Below, piece by piece: positions 35,471 to 43,563 of a stretch of 64,000 bases of DNA; the stretch's first letter is position 1, and every line of letters starts with the position of its first letter. The position numbers and the translations under genes are program-made. The DNA is taken from assembly GCF_047238265.1 (NCBI RefSeq), contig NZ_JBDFMM010000001.1, positions 5,456,001 through 5,520,000 of the forward strand. The letters run 5' to 3'. The DNA is from Paenibacillus_F sp047238265 (lineage in GTDB: Bacteria > Bacillota > Bacilli > Paenibacillales > NBRC-103111). Under the pieces are notes generated by a model that was not told the DNA's origin, made no database searches, and worked only from the letters and a program-made list of their open reading frames with translations.

Positions 35471-35597
35471 CCCGAACAAGCCGGAGAAAATCGTTATAAC
35501 CAAACTGGAACAAAGGCCTCCGCAGGGTCCGACCGGCTTCGCGCCATACTTCGATTCGCATCCGGATTCGCTTGAGCCGGAAGAGGCCTTCTGCGCT

Positions 35598-36623
35598 TTA
35601 TTCCTTTTGAAGGTAACGCTTGTCCTTGAGAAAAAGTCTCCAGAACAAATAAAACACCGGGACCAGAATAGCCGAGCTGGCGATATACCCGATAAAAAGC
35701 GAACGGAACATCGTCGGGTTCGTAATCCCTTCGTCGAACGTTAAGTGAGGATATACCAGGTAAGGCATGTGGGCGGAAAAATACGCATAGCTCGCCAGTC
35801 CGTACTGGATGATGACCGTGATGATCGAAGCCCGCGGGTAACCGCTGCGGCCGTCCGGCCTTCTTTTTAGGAGCAAAATGTAGGCCGCGATAAAGGCAGC
35901 CACGGAAAGGCCAAACCAGGGGGCATAACGCTTGAAGCCCTCCACCATCCACGGCGCATGCTCGGAAAAAGTGCTCACGGTGAGCAGGGCCATCAGAAGG
36001 TTAATCGGCCCCCAGATAATCGCAAGCCTGCGGTAATCGCGGTACGTCTCCTCGTCCCCCGCCTCGCGGGAGTAGTCCGCCAGGAAGAGCGCGGACATGA
36101 ACAGCTCGGTCGACAGCCCGAAGCCGAGATGCGCGTACTCCGTCAAACTGGTGAACAGATCACCGAGGTGAAGGACCGGCACGCCGTCTTCAACGGTGAC
36201 GAATCCCCCCAGCGTGATCGGCAGCACGCTGACCAGAAGTCCCGGAATAAGGAGGCCCGTTATCCCGGAAACGATCCGCAGCAGGCGGCCGTGCTTAGCC
36301 ACGGAATAGGCGTAAACCATGAACGTGCTGCGGATGAGCAGCAGCAGAAGAACGAGCGAGACCGGCACGAGCAGGGCCGCGCCCAGCATGTGGGTCGCCT
36401 TCGGGAAGAAACCCGCAAGCGCCACGACGAACAGGACGAGAAACACGTTCGTCACTTCCCACGTCGGCGACAAATACCGGTTCGCGAGGGCCCCCGCCTT
36501 CGTATGATGCTGACCGCTGAAGTACATCGCCCAGAACCCCGCGCCGAAGTCGATGGAGCCGAGAATCGAATACGTGAACAGGAATACCCACAGTACGCTG
36601 ACCGCCAAAGTTACGTCGCTCAT
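35598..36623 (-). CDS. ythB: cytochrome bd-type quinol oxidase subunit II
   Basis: The 341-residue subunit has eight or nine membrane helices and the CydB-type N terminus (LWVFLFTYSILGSIDFGAGFWAMY). With subunit I it forms a cytoplasmic-membrane terminal oxidase that oxidises menaquinol and reduces oxygen. The sequences resemble B. subtilis YthB more than CydB as I recall them; this assignment is moderate. Its ATG overlaps the upstream cydA-type stop by four bases, so the pair is coupled. The bmr promoter lies downstream. Confidence 0.85.
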   Translation of the reverse strand: MSDVTLAVSVLWVFLFTYSILGSIDFGAGFWAMYFSGQHHTKAGALANRYLSPTWEVTNVFLVLFVVALAGFFPKATHMLGAALLVPVSLVLLLLLIRSTFMVYAYSVAKHGRLLRIVSGITGLLIPGLLVSVLPITLGGFVTVEDGVPVLHLGDLFTSLTEYAHLGFGLSTELFMSALFLADYSREAGDEETYRDYRRLAIIWGPINLLMALLTVSTFSEHAPWMVEGFKRYAPWFGLSVAAFIAAYILLLKRRPDGRSGYPRASIITVIIQYGLASYAYFSAHMPYLVYPHLTFDEGITNPTMFRSLFIGYIASSAILVPVFYLFWRLFLKDKRYLQKE

Positions 36624-37990
36624 GTAATCGCCCCCTTGGCGGCCTGGGTCTGGTCTCCGTTGGCGCCGGCGAGTCCGAGCGCTTCCGAGACGGGATGCCG
36701 CTTGAAGTAGACGTGCATGACGATGGATGTCACGACAAGCAGGAATGCGTAGACGGATATGAACATCACGAACAGGGTTCCGATGCCCTGGGACTGCAGG
36801 GCGGCTTCGCTGGTGCGCTGTACGTGGTAAACCGTCCAGGGCTGCCGGCCCGTGCAGCTGAAGATCCAGCCGATCTCGATGCCCAGCATGGAGAGCGGCC
36901 CCGAAGCGACAAGGACGGTCAGCAGCCAGCGCGGGTAGGGCTTTTTGAACCAGATGCGGATGAGCAGGCCCAGGAAGGCCAGCGCAAGCAGGAACATGCC
37001 GATGAACACCATCAGGTTAAAGAGGGTGTGAATGTACAGCGGCGGCCAGTTTTCCCGCGGAAATTCGTTGAGACCCCGGACCACCGTGTCGAAACGGTTG
37101 CCTGCCAGCAGGCTGAGAAAGCCCGGCAGCTCGATCGCGCCCTTGATGGACTGCGTCTCTTCGTCGACTTTGCCGAAAATGGCAAGCGGAGCGTGAGACT
37201 GCGTCTCGAACAGTCCTTCGGCGGCGGCGAGCTTTTCGGGGATGTGATGATGCAGCATCTGGGCCGTCGCATGTCCGTTGACCGCCGTGAAGGCCGTCAT
37301 GATGCCGCCGAAGATGAGCGCGAGGAAAAGCCCCTTGCGGTGGTAATCCGCTTCGCGGGGAGCTTTGCGCGCCTTCAGCAGCTTATAGGCCGCTACCGAA
37401 GCCACGGCGAAGGCTCCCGTCATATACGCGGTTGACAGCACGTGCAGGGCCGTCGACCCAAAGCTCGGGTTGAACACGGCCTCCCACGGACGGATGTCGA
37501 CGAAGTCTCCGTTCGCGTTGATGGTGAACCCCCGCGGCGTGTTCATAAACGCGTGCGCATCCGTGATCATCACCGCCGAGGCGCTTGCCCCGATCGCCAC
37601 GAAGATGACGCTGACGATCCGGGCGATCGGAGGCAGCCGGTCGGCCGCGTACAAATAGATCGACATAAAGAGGGCCTCGAAGAAAAAGGCCCACATTTCG
37701 ATCTGAAACGGCAGGGCGATCACCTGGCCGACGATCCGCATGAAGCCCGGCCAGAGCAGAGAGAGCATCACGCCGACGATCGTTCCCGACGGGATGCCTA
37801 CGCCGAGCAGAATACCCGAAGCTTTCGTCCACCTTCTGGCGAGCACCACGTAATCCCGGTCTTTTTTGACATGATACATAATTTCCGCAAACACGATCAT
37901 CATCGGAACCCCGACCCCGAGAGTCGCAAAAATAATATGAAACGCCATTGACGTGCCGAACAGCGCCCGCGCCATCACGACGGTATCCAT
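36620..37990 (-). CDS. ythA: cytochrome bd-type quinol oxidase subunit I
   Basis: The 456-residue subunit carries the haem groups of a bd-type oxidase. The first helix has the conserved His in SMAFHIIFATLGVGVPMM, and the conserved GWIFSCTGRQPWTVY segment, typical of subunit I, is near residue 390. The loop between helices 6 and 7 is short, as in YthA/CIO-type oxidases, not the long-Q-loop form. ATG 37990 follows AAAGGAG nine bases upstream. No cydCD-type assembly genes are present, since the nearby ABC pair is BmrCD-like. Confidence 0.88.
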   Translation of the reverse strand: MDTVVMARALFGTSMAFHIIFATLGVGVPMMIVFAEIMYHVKKDRDYVVLARRWTKASGILLGVGIPSGTIVGVMLSLLWPGFMRIVGQVIALPFQIEMWAFFFEALFMSIYLYAADRLPPIARIVSVIFVAIGASASAVMITDAHAFMNTPRGFTINANGDFVDIRPWEAVFNPSFGSTALHVLSTAYMTGAFAVASVAAYKLLKARKAPREADYHRKGLFLALIFGGIMTAFTAVNGHATAQMLHHHIPEKLAAAEGLFETQSHAPLAIFGKVDEETQSIKGAIELPGFLSLLAGNRFDTVVRGLNEFPRENWPPLYIHTLFNLMVFIGMFLLALAFLGLLIRIWFKKPYPRWLLTVLVASGPLSMLGIEIGWIFSCTGRQPWTVYHVQRTSEAALQSQGIGTLFVMFISVYAFLLVVTSIVMHVYFKRHPVSEALGLAGANGDQTQAAKGAIT

Positions 37991-38373
37991 AGATCCACAC
38001 TCCTTTGTAGCCACCCGGCCCAATTCCTTCCTGTAATATGGGTCGAAAAGGAAGAAATTATGCGTTTGGACGGTGAGGAGAGATGAATCAGCTTAAGAGA
38101 AGTCACCCTGAGGAAGCATGCCCATAAGCGTAGATCGCCTAATATAAATTTAGGTAAATTCAAAGGCACTCAATTGCGTTTAATCTATCTCGGACAATCG
38201 GAACCTGTTATAGAAAAACCTCATCTGATATATAGGTACAGAACCAACGATCTTTCATCCGCATTCTTTTATTTCAAAGTAAAAGAGCGTCCGGCTTTCA
38301 GCTCAACGTAGAATAAGATAGGTCCATATAAAAAAAGGCGCCCTGACCAGATGATCAAGGCGACGACTGTTGG
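37991..38373. other. intergenic region at the left edge of the AT-rich block
   Basis: From about 38050 the base composition shifts to AT-rich. The region holds the upstream sequence of the oxidase operon, where no clear promoter could be chosen, and a terminator for the minus-strand protease gene (38331-38362). No gene or mobile-element end is seen. Confidence 0.5.
38331..38362 (-). terminator. terminator after the M56 protease gene
   Basis: On the minus strand CGCC-TGA / TCA-GGCG is followed by a T run (A6 at 38331-38336). Confidence 0.7.
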
Positions 38374-39891
38374 TTACTTTCTTTTAATAACAGCTGCATT
38401 TTCGTTCACCGCTAGAACTTCAACTTTATCCGAATTAGTTAGAGTATCCTTGTTTCTTAACCAGAATTGGTTAGGAACAAACTCGATATTTTCAATAACG
38501 ACTCGCCATTCACCATCACTTTTGACAACCGGTACTCCATAAATCGGAAGTTTGCCTAGATCACTGTATGTCTTCGTAAGATATGCTTTATACTCACCTA
38601 CATTTAACTTCTCTATCTTCTCAATTTTGAAATCAATTAATGTATTGGGGTTAAGCTCTTTGTTCGCAAAAATAGATACAGCCAGCTTGTTAGCCTCCGG
38701 CTTGCTGTATCTAACATCAATTGTATGAGATAAAAAAGTATCTGCATCTTGAAAATGCCGCAGTGCTTCAAAAGTTTGAGTAACCACTTCTTTGACCTGA
38801 ACATCTTCTGACTTCGCCTCTTCCTCCGCTTTTGCACTAGTTAAAGATACAGCAGCTAGAAGAGCAAGGGCTAGCATCCCAACTAGTGACCATTTATATG
38901 AAACCCGTTTTTTGATAATCATTTGAATTCTCCTTTTTAAATATCTTTTGTTGTCTATCATGCTCACAGAGTGAACGGTTAGGGGAGCTTTTTGAAAATA
39001 TTCCATCCATTTAATTAACACAGCCGCATACTCTTGACTTTGTTGTTTGTTCATTCTGGATATTGCTAAGTAATCACTTGCGATTTCCTGATCTTCACGC
39101 ATTTTCCTAAGGGCTAACCATAAAAGCGGATTAAACCAGTGAATAACAACCAATATAGTAACTATCCAATTTATCCCTATGTCCTTACGTTTAAGATGGG
39201 CAAGCTCATGCAGAAAAACATGCTTCCATTCCTTAGTGGGGACATTTTCAAATCCCTTCTGCGGAATAAGTATTCTGGGTTTCCAGAATCCATATAAAGA
39301 CGGTACACAAACGGTGTTCGTGGTCAACAATGGAATTCTACGATTAATCCCTATTATTTGTTTGCATGTTTCCAATTGTTCCAGCAGTGATGGATTCATA
39401 CATGGTGTAGAATCATTTTTCAAAGCTATAGCAAACTTTCTGTTTGCCCTGTATATAGCAATACTCATCAAGATTACTCCGGCAGCCCAGATAAAAGAAA
39501 ACCAGCTCCATAAATAAAAATTGCTTTTTCTTGAATGACTATCGAAGCTCTGTAAACTGCCGATGTTTGTATCATTAATATTAACATCCATGTTGTTACT
39601 GGAGATCATCATTGTAGTGTCCGGCTGTAAACTACTCGGTTGTAAGGTCACTGCCCCATGCGGGTTTATATCCACATAGTTAAAAACACTAAGTTGACTT
39701 CCCAAAGAATCGGGAAGAAGCAAACGGAGTATAAGAAGGAGCCATAAGTAGTAATTCCAAGAAGCTGGCAAGCGATCTTTAAGGAAGAATTTCAGCATAA
39801 GAATTAATATAACCATAACCCCAGCCTTAAAAGAAATGTTAAAAATAAATAAAAAAACAGGCTGAAAATTTAGGAGCATATTAGTCGCCAC
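38374..39891 (-). CDS. BlaR1-like M56 membrane metalloprotease with a novel extracellular sensor domain
   Basis: The 505-residue protein has the BlaR1/MecR1 membrane architecture: helices near 10-60 and 125-147, then a zinc metalloprotease with H228-E-x-x-H232 (HELAHLKRKD) and E269 in MREDQEIASD as likely third ligand, then a fourth helix near 333-352. In BlaR1 the extracellular part is a penicillin-binding domain. Here it is replaced by about 140 residues (365-505) that closely match residues about 30-165 of the secreted protein at 40416. BlaR1-type proteins sense a signal outside and trigger loss of the BlaI repressor. It overlaps the BlaI-type gene by 11 bases. The region is AT-rich, unlike its neighbours. 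Confidence 0.88.
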   Translation of the reverse strand: MATNMLLNFQPVFLFIFNISFKAGVMVILILMLKFFLKDRLPASWNYYLWLLLILRLLLPDSLGSQLSVFNYVDINPHGAVTLQPSSLQPDTTMMISSNNMDVNINDTNIGSLQSFDSHSRKSNFYLWSWFSFIWAAGVILMSIAIYRANRKFAIALKNDSTPCMNPSLLEQLETCKQIIGINRRIPLLTTNTVCVPSLYGFWKPRILIPQKGFENVPTKEWKHVFLHELAHLKRKDIGINWIVTILVVIHWFNPLLWLALRKMREDQEIASDYLAISRMNKQQSQEYAAVLIKWMEYFQKAPLTVHSVSMIDNKRYLKRRIQMIIKKRVSYKWSLVGMLALALLAAVSLTSAKAEEEAKSEDVQVKEVVTQTFEALRHFQDADTFLSHTIDVRYSKPEANKLAVSIFANKELNPNTLIDFKIEKIEKLNVGEYKAYLTKTYSDLGKLPIYGVPVVKSDGEWRVVIENIEFVPNQFWLRNKDTLTNSDKVEVLAVNENAAVIKRK

Positions 39892-40258
39892 TCCTTTTAT
39901 CCAAAAGAGATCTCAACTCTTCGATATCCTCTTTGGATAAAGACCGTCTGTTTAAAAATTCAACTATTACAGGCTTAAAAAGATTTCCTCTTACTTTGTG
40001 CAAAAACGATTGAGTTTCTGCCAATATGCAATCTTTCTCTTCATACAGCGCGTAATACTGATAAGTGCGACTACTCATGTCTGCCTTGATTGCATTCTTT
40101 TGAACTAATCGTGCAATTAGGGTTCTGACGGTTTTTGAACTCCACTCTGGATGATTTATCGATTCGATAATTTCACTTGCTGTTAGAGATTTTTTTACGG
40201 ACCAAAGCACCTTCATTATTTCCCACTCTGCATCGGAAATTCGTAAGTTTGGATTCAT
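39881..40258 (-). CDS. BlaI/MecI-family transcriptional repressor
   Basis: The 125-residue protein has a winged-helix DNA-binding domain (residues 5-80: RISDAEWEIMKVLWSVKKSLTASEII, then WSSKTVRTLIARLVQKNAI) and a short C-terminal dimerisation domain. This is the layout of BlaI and MecI, which are cleaved or displaced on a signal from an M56 partner. The partner gene follows with an 11-base overlap. Two perfect operators lie just upstream (40278-40330), so it very probably represses its own operon. No beta-lactamase gene is nearby. Confidence 0.92.
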   Translation of the reverse strand: MNPNLRISDAEWEIMKVLWSVKKSLTASEIIESINHPEWSSKTVRTLIARLVQKNAIKADMSSRTYQYYALYEEKDCILAETQSFLHKVRGNLFKPVIVEFLNRRSLSKEDIEELRSLLDKRSGD

Positions 40259-40277
40259 AGTTCAAATCCTTTCACTT

Positions 40278-40330
40278 TAATATCGACTACAAGTGTAGTC
40301 ATATACAGACTACACTTGTAGTCGATATTA
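40278..40330. promoter_or_regulatory. double BlaI/MecI-type operator
   Basis: Two perfect palindromes, GACTACAAGTGTAGTC (40285-40300) and GACTACACTTGTAGTC (40308-40323), share the TACA-N2-TGTA core of the Staphylococcus bla and mec operators. Together they lie in a perfect 23-7-23 inverted repeat (40278-40300 and 40308-40330). A TTGACT -35 element on the minus strand (40329-40334) abuts the second operator, so repressor binding would block transcription of the BlaI-type operon. Confidence 0.9.
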
Positions 40331-40363
40331 GTCAACTTTTTTTATGCGTTATGCCCAAAGAAT

Positions 40364-40414
40364 GATGAAAAGCAAAGCAGGCGCATTAAACAAGCGCCTG
40401 CTTTGCTTTTCATC
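40364..40414. terminator. 21-bp perfect hairpin, terminator of the secreted protein gene
   Basis: A 21-bp stem without mismatch (40364-40384 with 40394-40414, core AAAAGCAAAGCAGGCGC) has a nine-base loop. It begins two bases after the stop codon of the minus-strand gene at 40416 and insulates it from the BlaI-type operon. Confidence 0.85.
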
Positions 40415-40415
40415 T

Positions 40416-41321
40416 TTAATTATATACATTTCCGGCCAAATCTGTGCTGTAACCAGTAAGGTTTTCTAAATCTAAAACAAGAGGTTTGCTTGTTGGAACG
40501 TTGTTAAAATTAACATTATACCAATCTGCAGTCTGTTTATAATCTCCCCAAATAGTTATATTACTCACTGGAGTGTTCCCAGATGGACTATATTCTTTTA
40601 AATAATAACCAATCCATGCTTTAACGCTTGAATCACGGGACAATTGCCAGCCTTTCACAAAAGTTCCACTATTGTATGCTACCGAAAAAGTTGTAGTACC
40701 GGGCTTATAACCACTTCCGTTAATAGGTTTAGCCTCATAATAAAGTACTCCGGAAGCCATCGGGCTAATTACCGAATTATTACTACTATCACTTTTCACT
40801 ACTTCACCTTTGTGTTTTACTACTGTCACTAAATCATCTTTAGCAATAATTTCTTTTGCTGAACTGTTAGCGGAAAGGGAATTTTTATTTTGTATATCAT
40901 TATTCTTAATGAAATCAATAGGTTCAATTATTAAATACCATTTTCCATTTTCTTTGATAACAGGAACTTCATAAGCTGGAACTTGACCCGTAGAACTAAA
41001 TTTTTGAGAAACAAGGGCTCTATACTCACTCTCAGAAACCTTGCTTAATTTTTCGATCTTATAATCAATAAGAGTGTTCGCATTTTTAGGATTTGAAAAA
41101 GTACTGCCGGCGATTTGTTTTCTCCCCTCTTCACTATAGCGCAAGTCTTTCGAAACCGCTAAATAAGTATCATAATCACTATAATTTTTTATTGATTTAT
41201 AAAATTTATGAACAGTTATCTCTACCTCCGTTGAACCGTCATCTACCTTTGCTGAAGTTACAGATGAAAAAACACCAAAAGCTAACGTTAATGCTAAAAC
41301 CAGTGATCCGCTCTTTTTCAA
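40416..41321 (-). CDS. secreted protein sharing the M56 sensor domain
   Basis: The 301-residue protein has a signal peptide (KKSGSLVLALTLAFGVFSSV, cut near TSA). Residues about 30-165 match the extracellular domain of the M56 protease next door, for example NTLIDYKIEKLSKVSESEYR here against NTLIDFKIEKIEKLNVGEYK there, and both continue with a P-x-Y-x-VPV segment. Residues about 180-301 form a second domain rich in Tyr, Ser, Gly and Thr, of unknown family, ending at an aromatic-rich stretch. It could be a ligand, decoy or target for the sensor. It is AT-rich, has its own terminator and is divergent from the sigma factor gene. Confidence 0.85.
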   Translation of the reverse strand: MKKSGSLVLALTLAFGVFSSVTSAKVDDGSTEVEITVHKFYKSIKNYSDYDTYLAVSKDLRYSEEGRKQIAGSTFSNPKNANTLIDYKIEKLSKVSESEYRALVSQKFSSTGQVPAYEVPVIKENGKWYLIIEPIDFIKNNDIQNKNSLSANSSAKEIIAKDDLVTVVKHKGEVVKSDSSNNSVISPMASGVLYYEAKPINGSGYKPGTTTFSVAYNSGTFVKGWQLSRDSSVKAWIGYYLKEYSPSGNTPVSNITIWGDYKQTADWYNVNFNNVPTSKPLVLDLENLTGYSTDLAGNVYN

Positions 41322-41517
41322 TTTAATCTCTCCCTTTATGTTTTGACAAAGTTTAAATAAAATTTCTCCATGAATATAAACCCAAATTTTACTTTCATTG
41401 TAATAAGATATACAATGTATTTACTATTTGGTAATTACACCCAACTTTGTCTTATACATAACGTGTTAAGAACCTACATTATGACATTGTTATCCAAAAA
41501 ATATGGAGGAGGTTATT

Positions 41518-42081
41518 TTGAACATACTAGAGTATTCGATATTTCCCTTGAATCTCAGAAATCTAAATCCCGAGTACCAAAAACTAATAATTACCACTTT
41601 CTATCAATTAGCGTATCAAAGTGCAATATTAATTTTAAAAGACTGTTCTTTAGCAGAAGATGCAGCACACGATACACTAATAAAAGTTCTTGAACATGGA
41701 CCTAATTTAAAACATGATGATAATATTAAGTCTTGGATTAGACAAGTCGCCCGTAATTCCGCATACGACATAATAAGGAAAAATAAAAAATATGATTATT
41801 CGCTGCGTCACGATAAATTAATAAATAACCTTCGCAGCCAGTCTACTGAGGAATCCGTAGAAATTTTATTAAGAGACGCATGCCTATTAAAGAATATAAA
41901 TGAACTTCGAGACGAATATCGAATTTTAATTAAAATGCGCTACTTGGATGAAATGCCTTATAAAGTAATAGCGGGAAAATTAAATATTTCAGAGACAGTT
42001 CTGAGTAAACGTGTAGAAAGAGCAAAAAAGCAGCTAATTTGTTTATTTGTTAATGACTGGGATAGCCCTTTTAAATCTTGA
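41518..42081 (+). CDS. ECF-like sigma-70 family RNA polymerase sigma factor
   Basis: The 187-residue protein has a region 2 (about residues 20-85, YQLAYQSAILILKDCSLAEDAAHDT then IKSWIRQVARNSAYDIIRKN) and a region 4 (about 125-175, LRDEYRILIKMRYLDEMPYK then LSKRVERAKKQL), typical of small extracytoplasmic-function sigma factors. The start is TTG 41518 with GGAGGAGG five bases upstream; ATG 41503 overlaps that site. No anti-sigma gene is adjacent. It is divergent from the secreted protein gene across about 200 AT-rich bases, which contain the inverted repeat CATTGTA-N8-TACAATG at 41396-41417. It likely directs transcription of this block. Confidence 0.85.
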   Translation: MNILEYSIFPLNLRNLNPEYQKLIITTFYQLAYQSAILILKDCSLAEDAAHDTLIKVLEHGPNLKHDDNIKSWIRQVARNSAYDIIRKNKKYDYSLRHDKLINNLRSQSTEESVEILLRDACLLKNINELRDEYRILIKMRYLDEMPYKVIAGKLNISETVLSKRVERAKKQLICLFVNDWDSPFKS

Positions 42082-42101
42082 TATTAGTATTCTTCCTACA
42101 C

Positions 42102-42137
42102 AAAAAAAGCCGCCCCGGCGGATAGCCAAGGCAGCTT
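42102..42137 (-). terminator. terminator after the aldo/keto reductase gene
   Basis: On the minus strand an AAGCTGCC / GGCGGCTT stem is followed by T7. It also lies past the plus-strand sigma factor gene. Confidence 0.75.
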
Positions 42138-42152
42138 AATCTTACTCCCAAT

Positions 42153-42983
42153 TTAAAAGTCGAAATTGTCCGGATCCGGACCCACACGCTGATCCAGATT
42201 CAAAGCATCGATACGCTTGATCTCCTCAGCCGTAAGCTCGAAGTCGAAAATATCGGCGTTTTGCGCGATACGCTCGGGCGTGATGGACTTCGGAATGGTG
42301 ACGATCCCGCTTTGGACGTCCCAGCGCAGCACGGTCTGAGCCGGGCTTTTGCCGTATTTCTCGCCGATCTCGATCAGCACCGGGTTATCCAGCAGCTGGC
42401 CCTGCATAAGCGGGCTCCACGCCTCCAGTTGGATACCGTTCTTGCGGCAGAAATCCCGGAGAGGCTGCTGCGTCAAGCGCGGGTGGAATTCCACCTGGTT
42501 CACGGCCGGAACGATCTCGCTGTCTTTCAGGAGATCCTCCAGATGATGAACATGGAAGTTGCTCACGCCGATAGCACGCACGCTTCCGTCACGGTACAGC
42601 TTCTCCAGCGCTTTCCATGTTTCCTTGTACTTGCCCTTAACCGGCCAGTGAATGAGATACAGATCTATGTAATCCAGACCAAGCTTGCCGCGGCTTTCTT
42701 CGAAAGCCTGAAGGGTCGTTTCATAGCCTTGATTGGCGTTCCACACCTTTGTGGTGATAAAGAGGTCCTCACGCTTGGCGCCGCTGTCTCTGATCGCCTG
42801 GCCCACGCCCGCTTCGTTCCCGTAAACTGCCGCCGTGTCGATGCTGCGGTAACCCACTTCGATGGCGGTGCGCACAGCGCGCTCGACATCTCCGCCTTCC
42901 GCGGCTTTCCACACCCCAAGCCCGAACCAAGGCATCCGGACATCGTTATTCAGAACGGTTGTATCGTTTAATTGTTTCGGCAT
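42153..42983 (-). CDS. yvgN: aldo/keto reductase YvgN-type
   Basis: The 276-residue TIM-barrel oxidoreductase uses NADPH to reduce aldehydes such as methylglyoxal. The tetrad is visible: Asp and Tyr in GYRSIDTAAVYGNE, Lys in FITTKVWN and His in DLYLIHWP. The conserved VSNFHVHHLEDLL and PKSITPERIAQNADIFDF segments match B. subtilis YvgN closely. It is monocistronic and GC-rich again, marking the right edge of the AT-rich block. Confidence 0.93.
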   Translation of the reverse strand: MPKQLNDTTVLNNDVRMPWFGLGVWKAAEGGDVERAVRTAIEVGYRSIDTAAVYGNEAGVGQAIRDSGAKREDLFITTKVWNANQGYETTLQAFEESRGKLGLDYIDLYLIHWPVKGKYKETWKALEKLYRDGSVRAIGVSNFHVHHLEDLLKDSEIVPAVNQVEFHPRLTQQPLRDFCRKNGIQLEAWSPLMQGQLLDNPVLIEIGEKYGKSPAQTVLRWDVQSGIVTIPKSITPERIAQNADIFDFELTAEEIKRIDALNLDQRVGPDPDNFDF

Positions 42984-43136
42984 GTTGACTAACCTCCATC
43001 ATTTTGCATTATCCATATAGGTTTAAAAGGCATATCATGTCTGCTTACTTCTTATTTATCATAGCACAAAAGAACGGACGAACTAAAATCCGGCACGGGA
43101 AGAACGGCCTGCAAGGTTTCGCTGTCCCCGTTAAAG

Positions 43137-43180
43137 CACAAAAAAAGGCCCCATCCCCAGCAGCCTGGGCTGAAGGGAAA
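43137..43180 (-). terminator. terminator after the 86-aa gene
   Basis: On the minus strand a CAGCC/GGCTG hairpin sits within a CCC...GGG context and is followed by GGGGCC and T8. A second hairpin, CCTGCC/GGCAGG, lies at 43194-43207. Confidence 0.6.
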
Positions 43181-43213
43181 GGAGCCGCCTGAACCTGCCG
43201 GGGCAGGAAAACT

Positions 43214-43474
43214 TCAGGAACGCGTACCGTTATGCAGGTCTTCGATCTCCTGCCGCAGGCCGGTTTGAACTTCCTCGAATGCAGGCTGATTATGACTCAG
43301 CGAAGCGTCTTCGACGGCGCGTTCGGCATGGCGAATGGCCTGATTCGCCTGCTCTTCAAGCTTGGCCGTCGGGTGGGACAGCGCTTGAGAGACGGCGTTG
43401 TGAACCTTTTCCAGGGAATTTTGCGCCTGGGAAATCGGGTTTTGCGACTGCAGACTGGAATCGCGCTCGGTCAT
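43214..43474 (-). CDS. small hypothetical protein, predicted helical
   Basis: The 86-residue product is rich in Gln, Glu, Ala and His, has no signal peptide or membrane segment, and looks helical with heptad-like spacing (LEKVHNAVSQAL, LEEQANQAIRHAERAVEDA). ATG 43474 follows GAGGAGG eight bases upstream. I do not recognise the family; its composition resembles small soluble spore or stress proteins of Bacillales. It is a single-gene unit with a terminator. Confidence 0.75.
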   Translation of the reverse strand: MTERDSSLQSQNPISQAQNSLEKVHNAVSQALSHPTAKLEEQANQAIRHAERAVEDASLSHNQPAFEEVQTGLRQEIEDLHNGTRS

Positions 43475-43563
43475 GATTGAAGCCTCCTCATCTCGATAGG
43501 AATTTCAGACTCCTATAGGATGAGGCAACCCTGCGGTGTTTATGCTCGCAGGCAGTCTGCGGA

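Noticed and set aside
38374..40258. Beta-lactam resistance operon
   Set aside because: The repressor and protease are BlaI/BlaR1-like, but the sensor lacks a penicillin-binding domain and there is no beta-lactamase or PBP2a gene.
37991..42150. Insertion sequence or prophage carrying the AT-rich block
   Set aside because: No transposase, integrase, terminal inverted repeats or attachment duplication could be seen at the edges.
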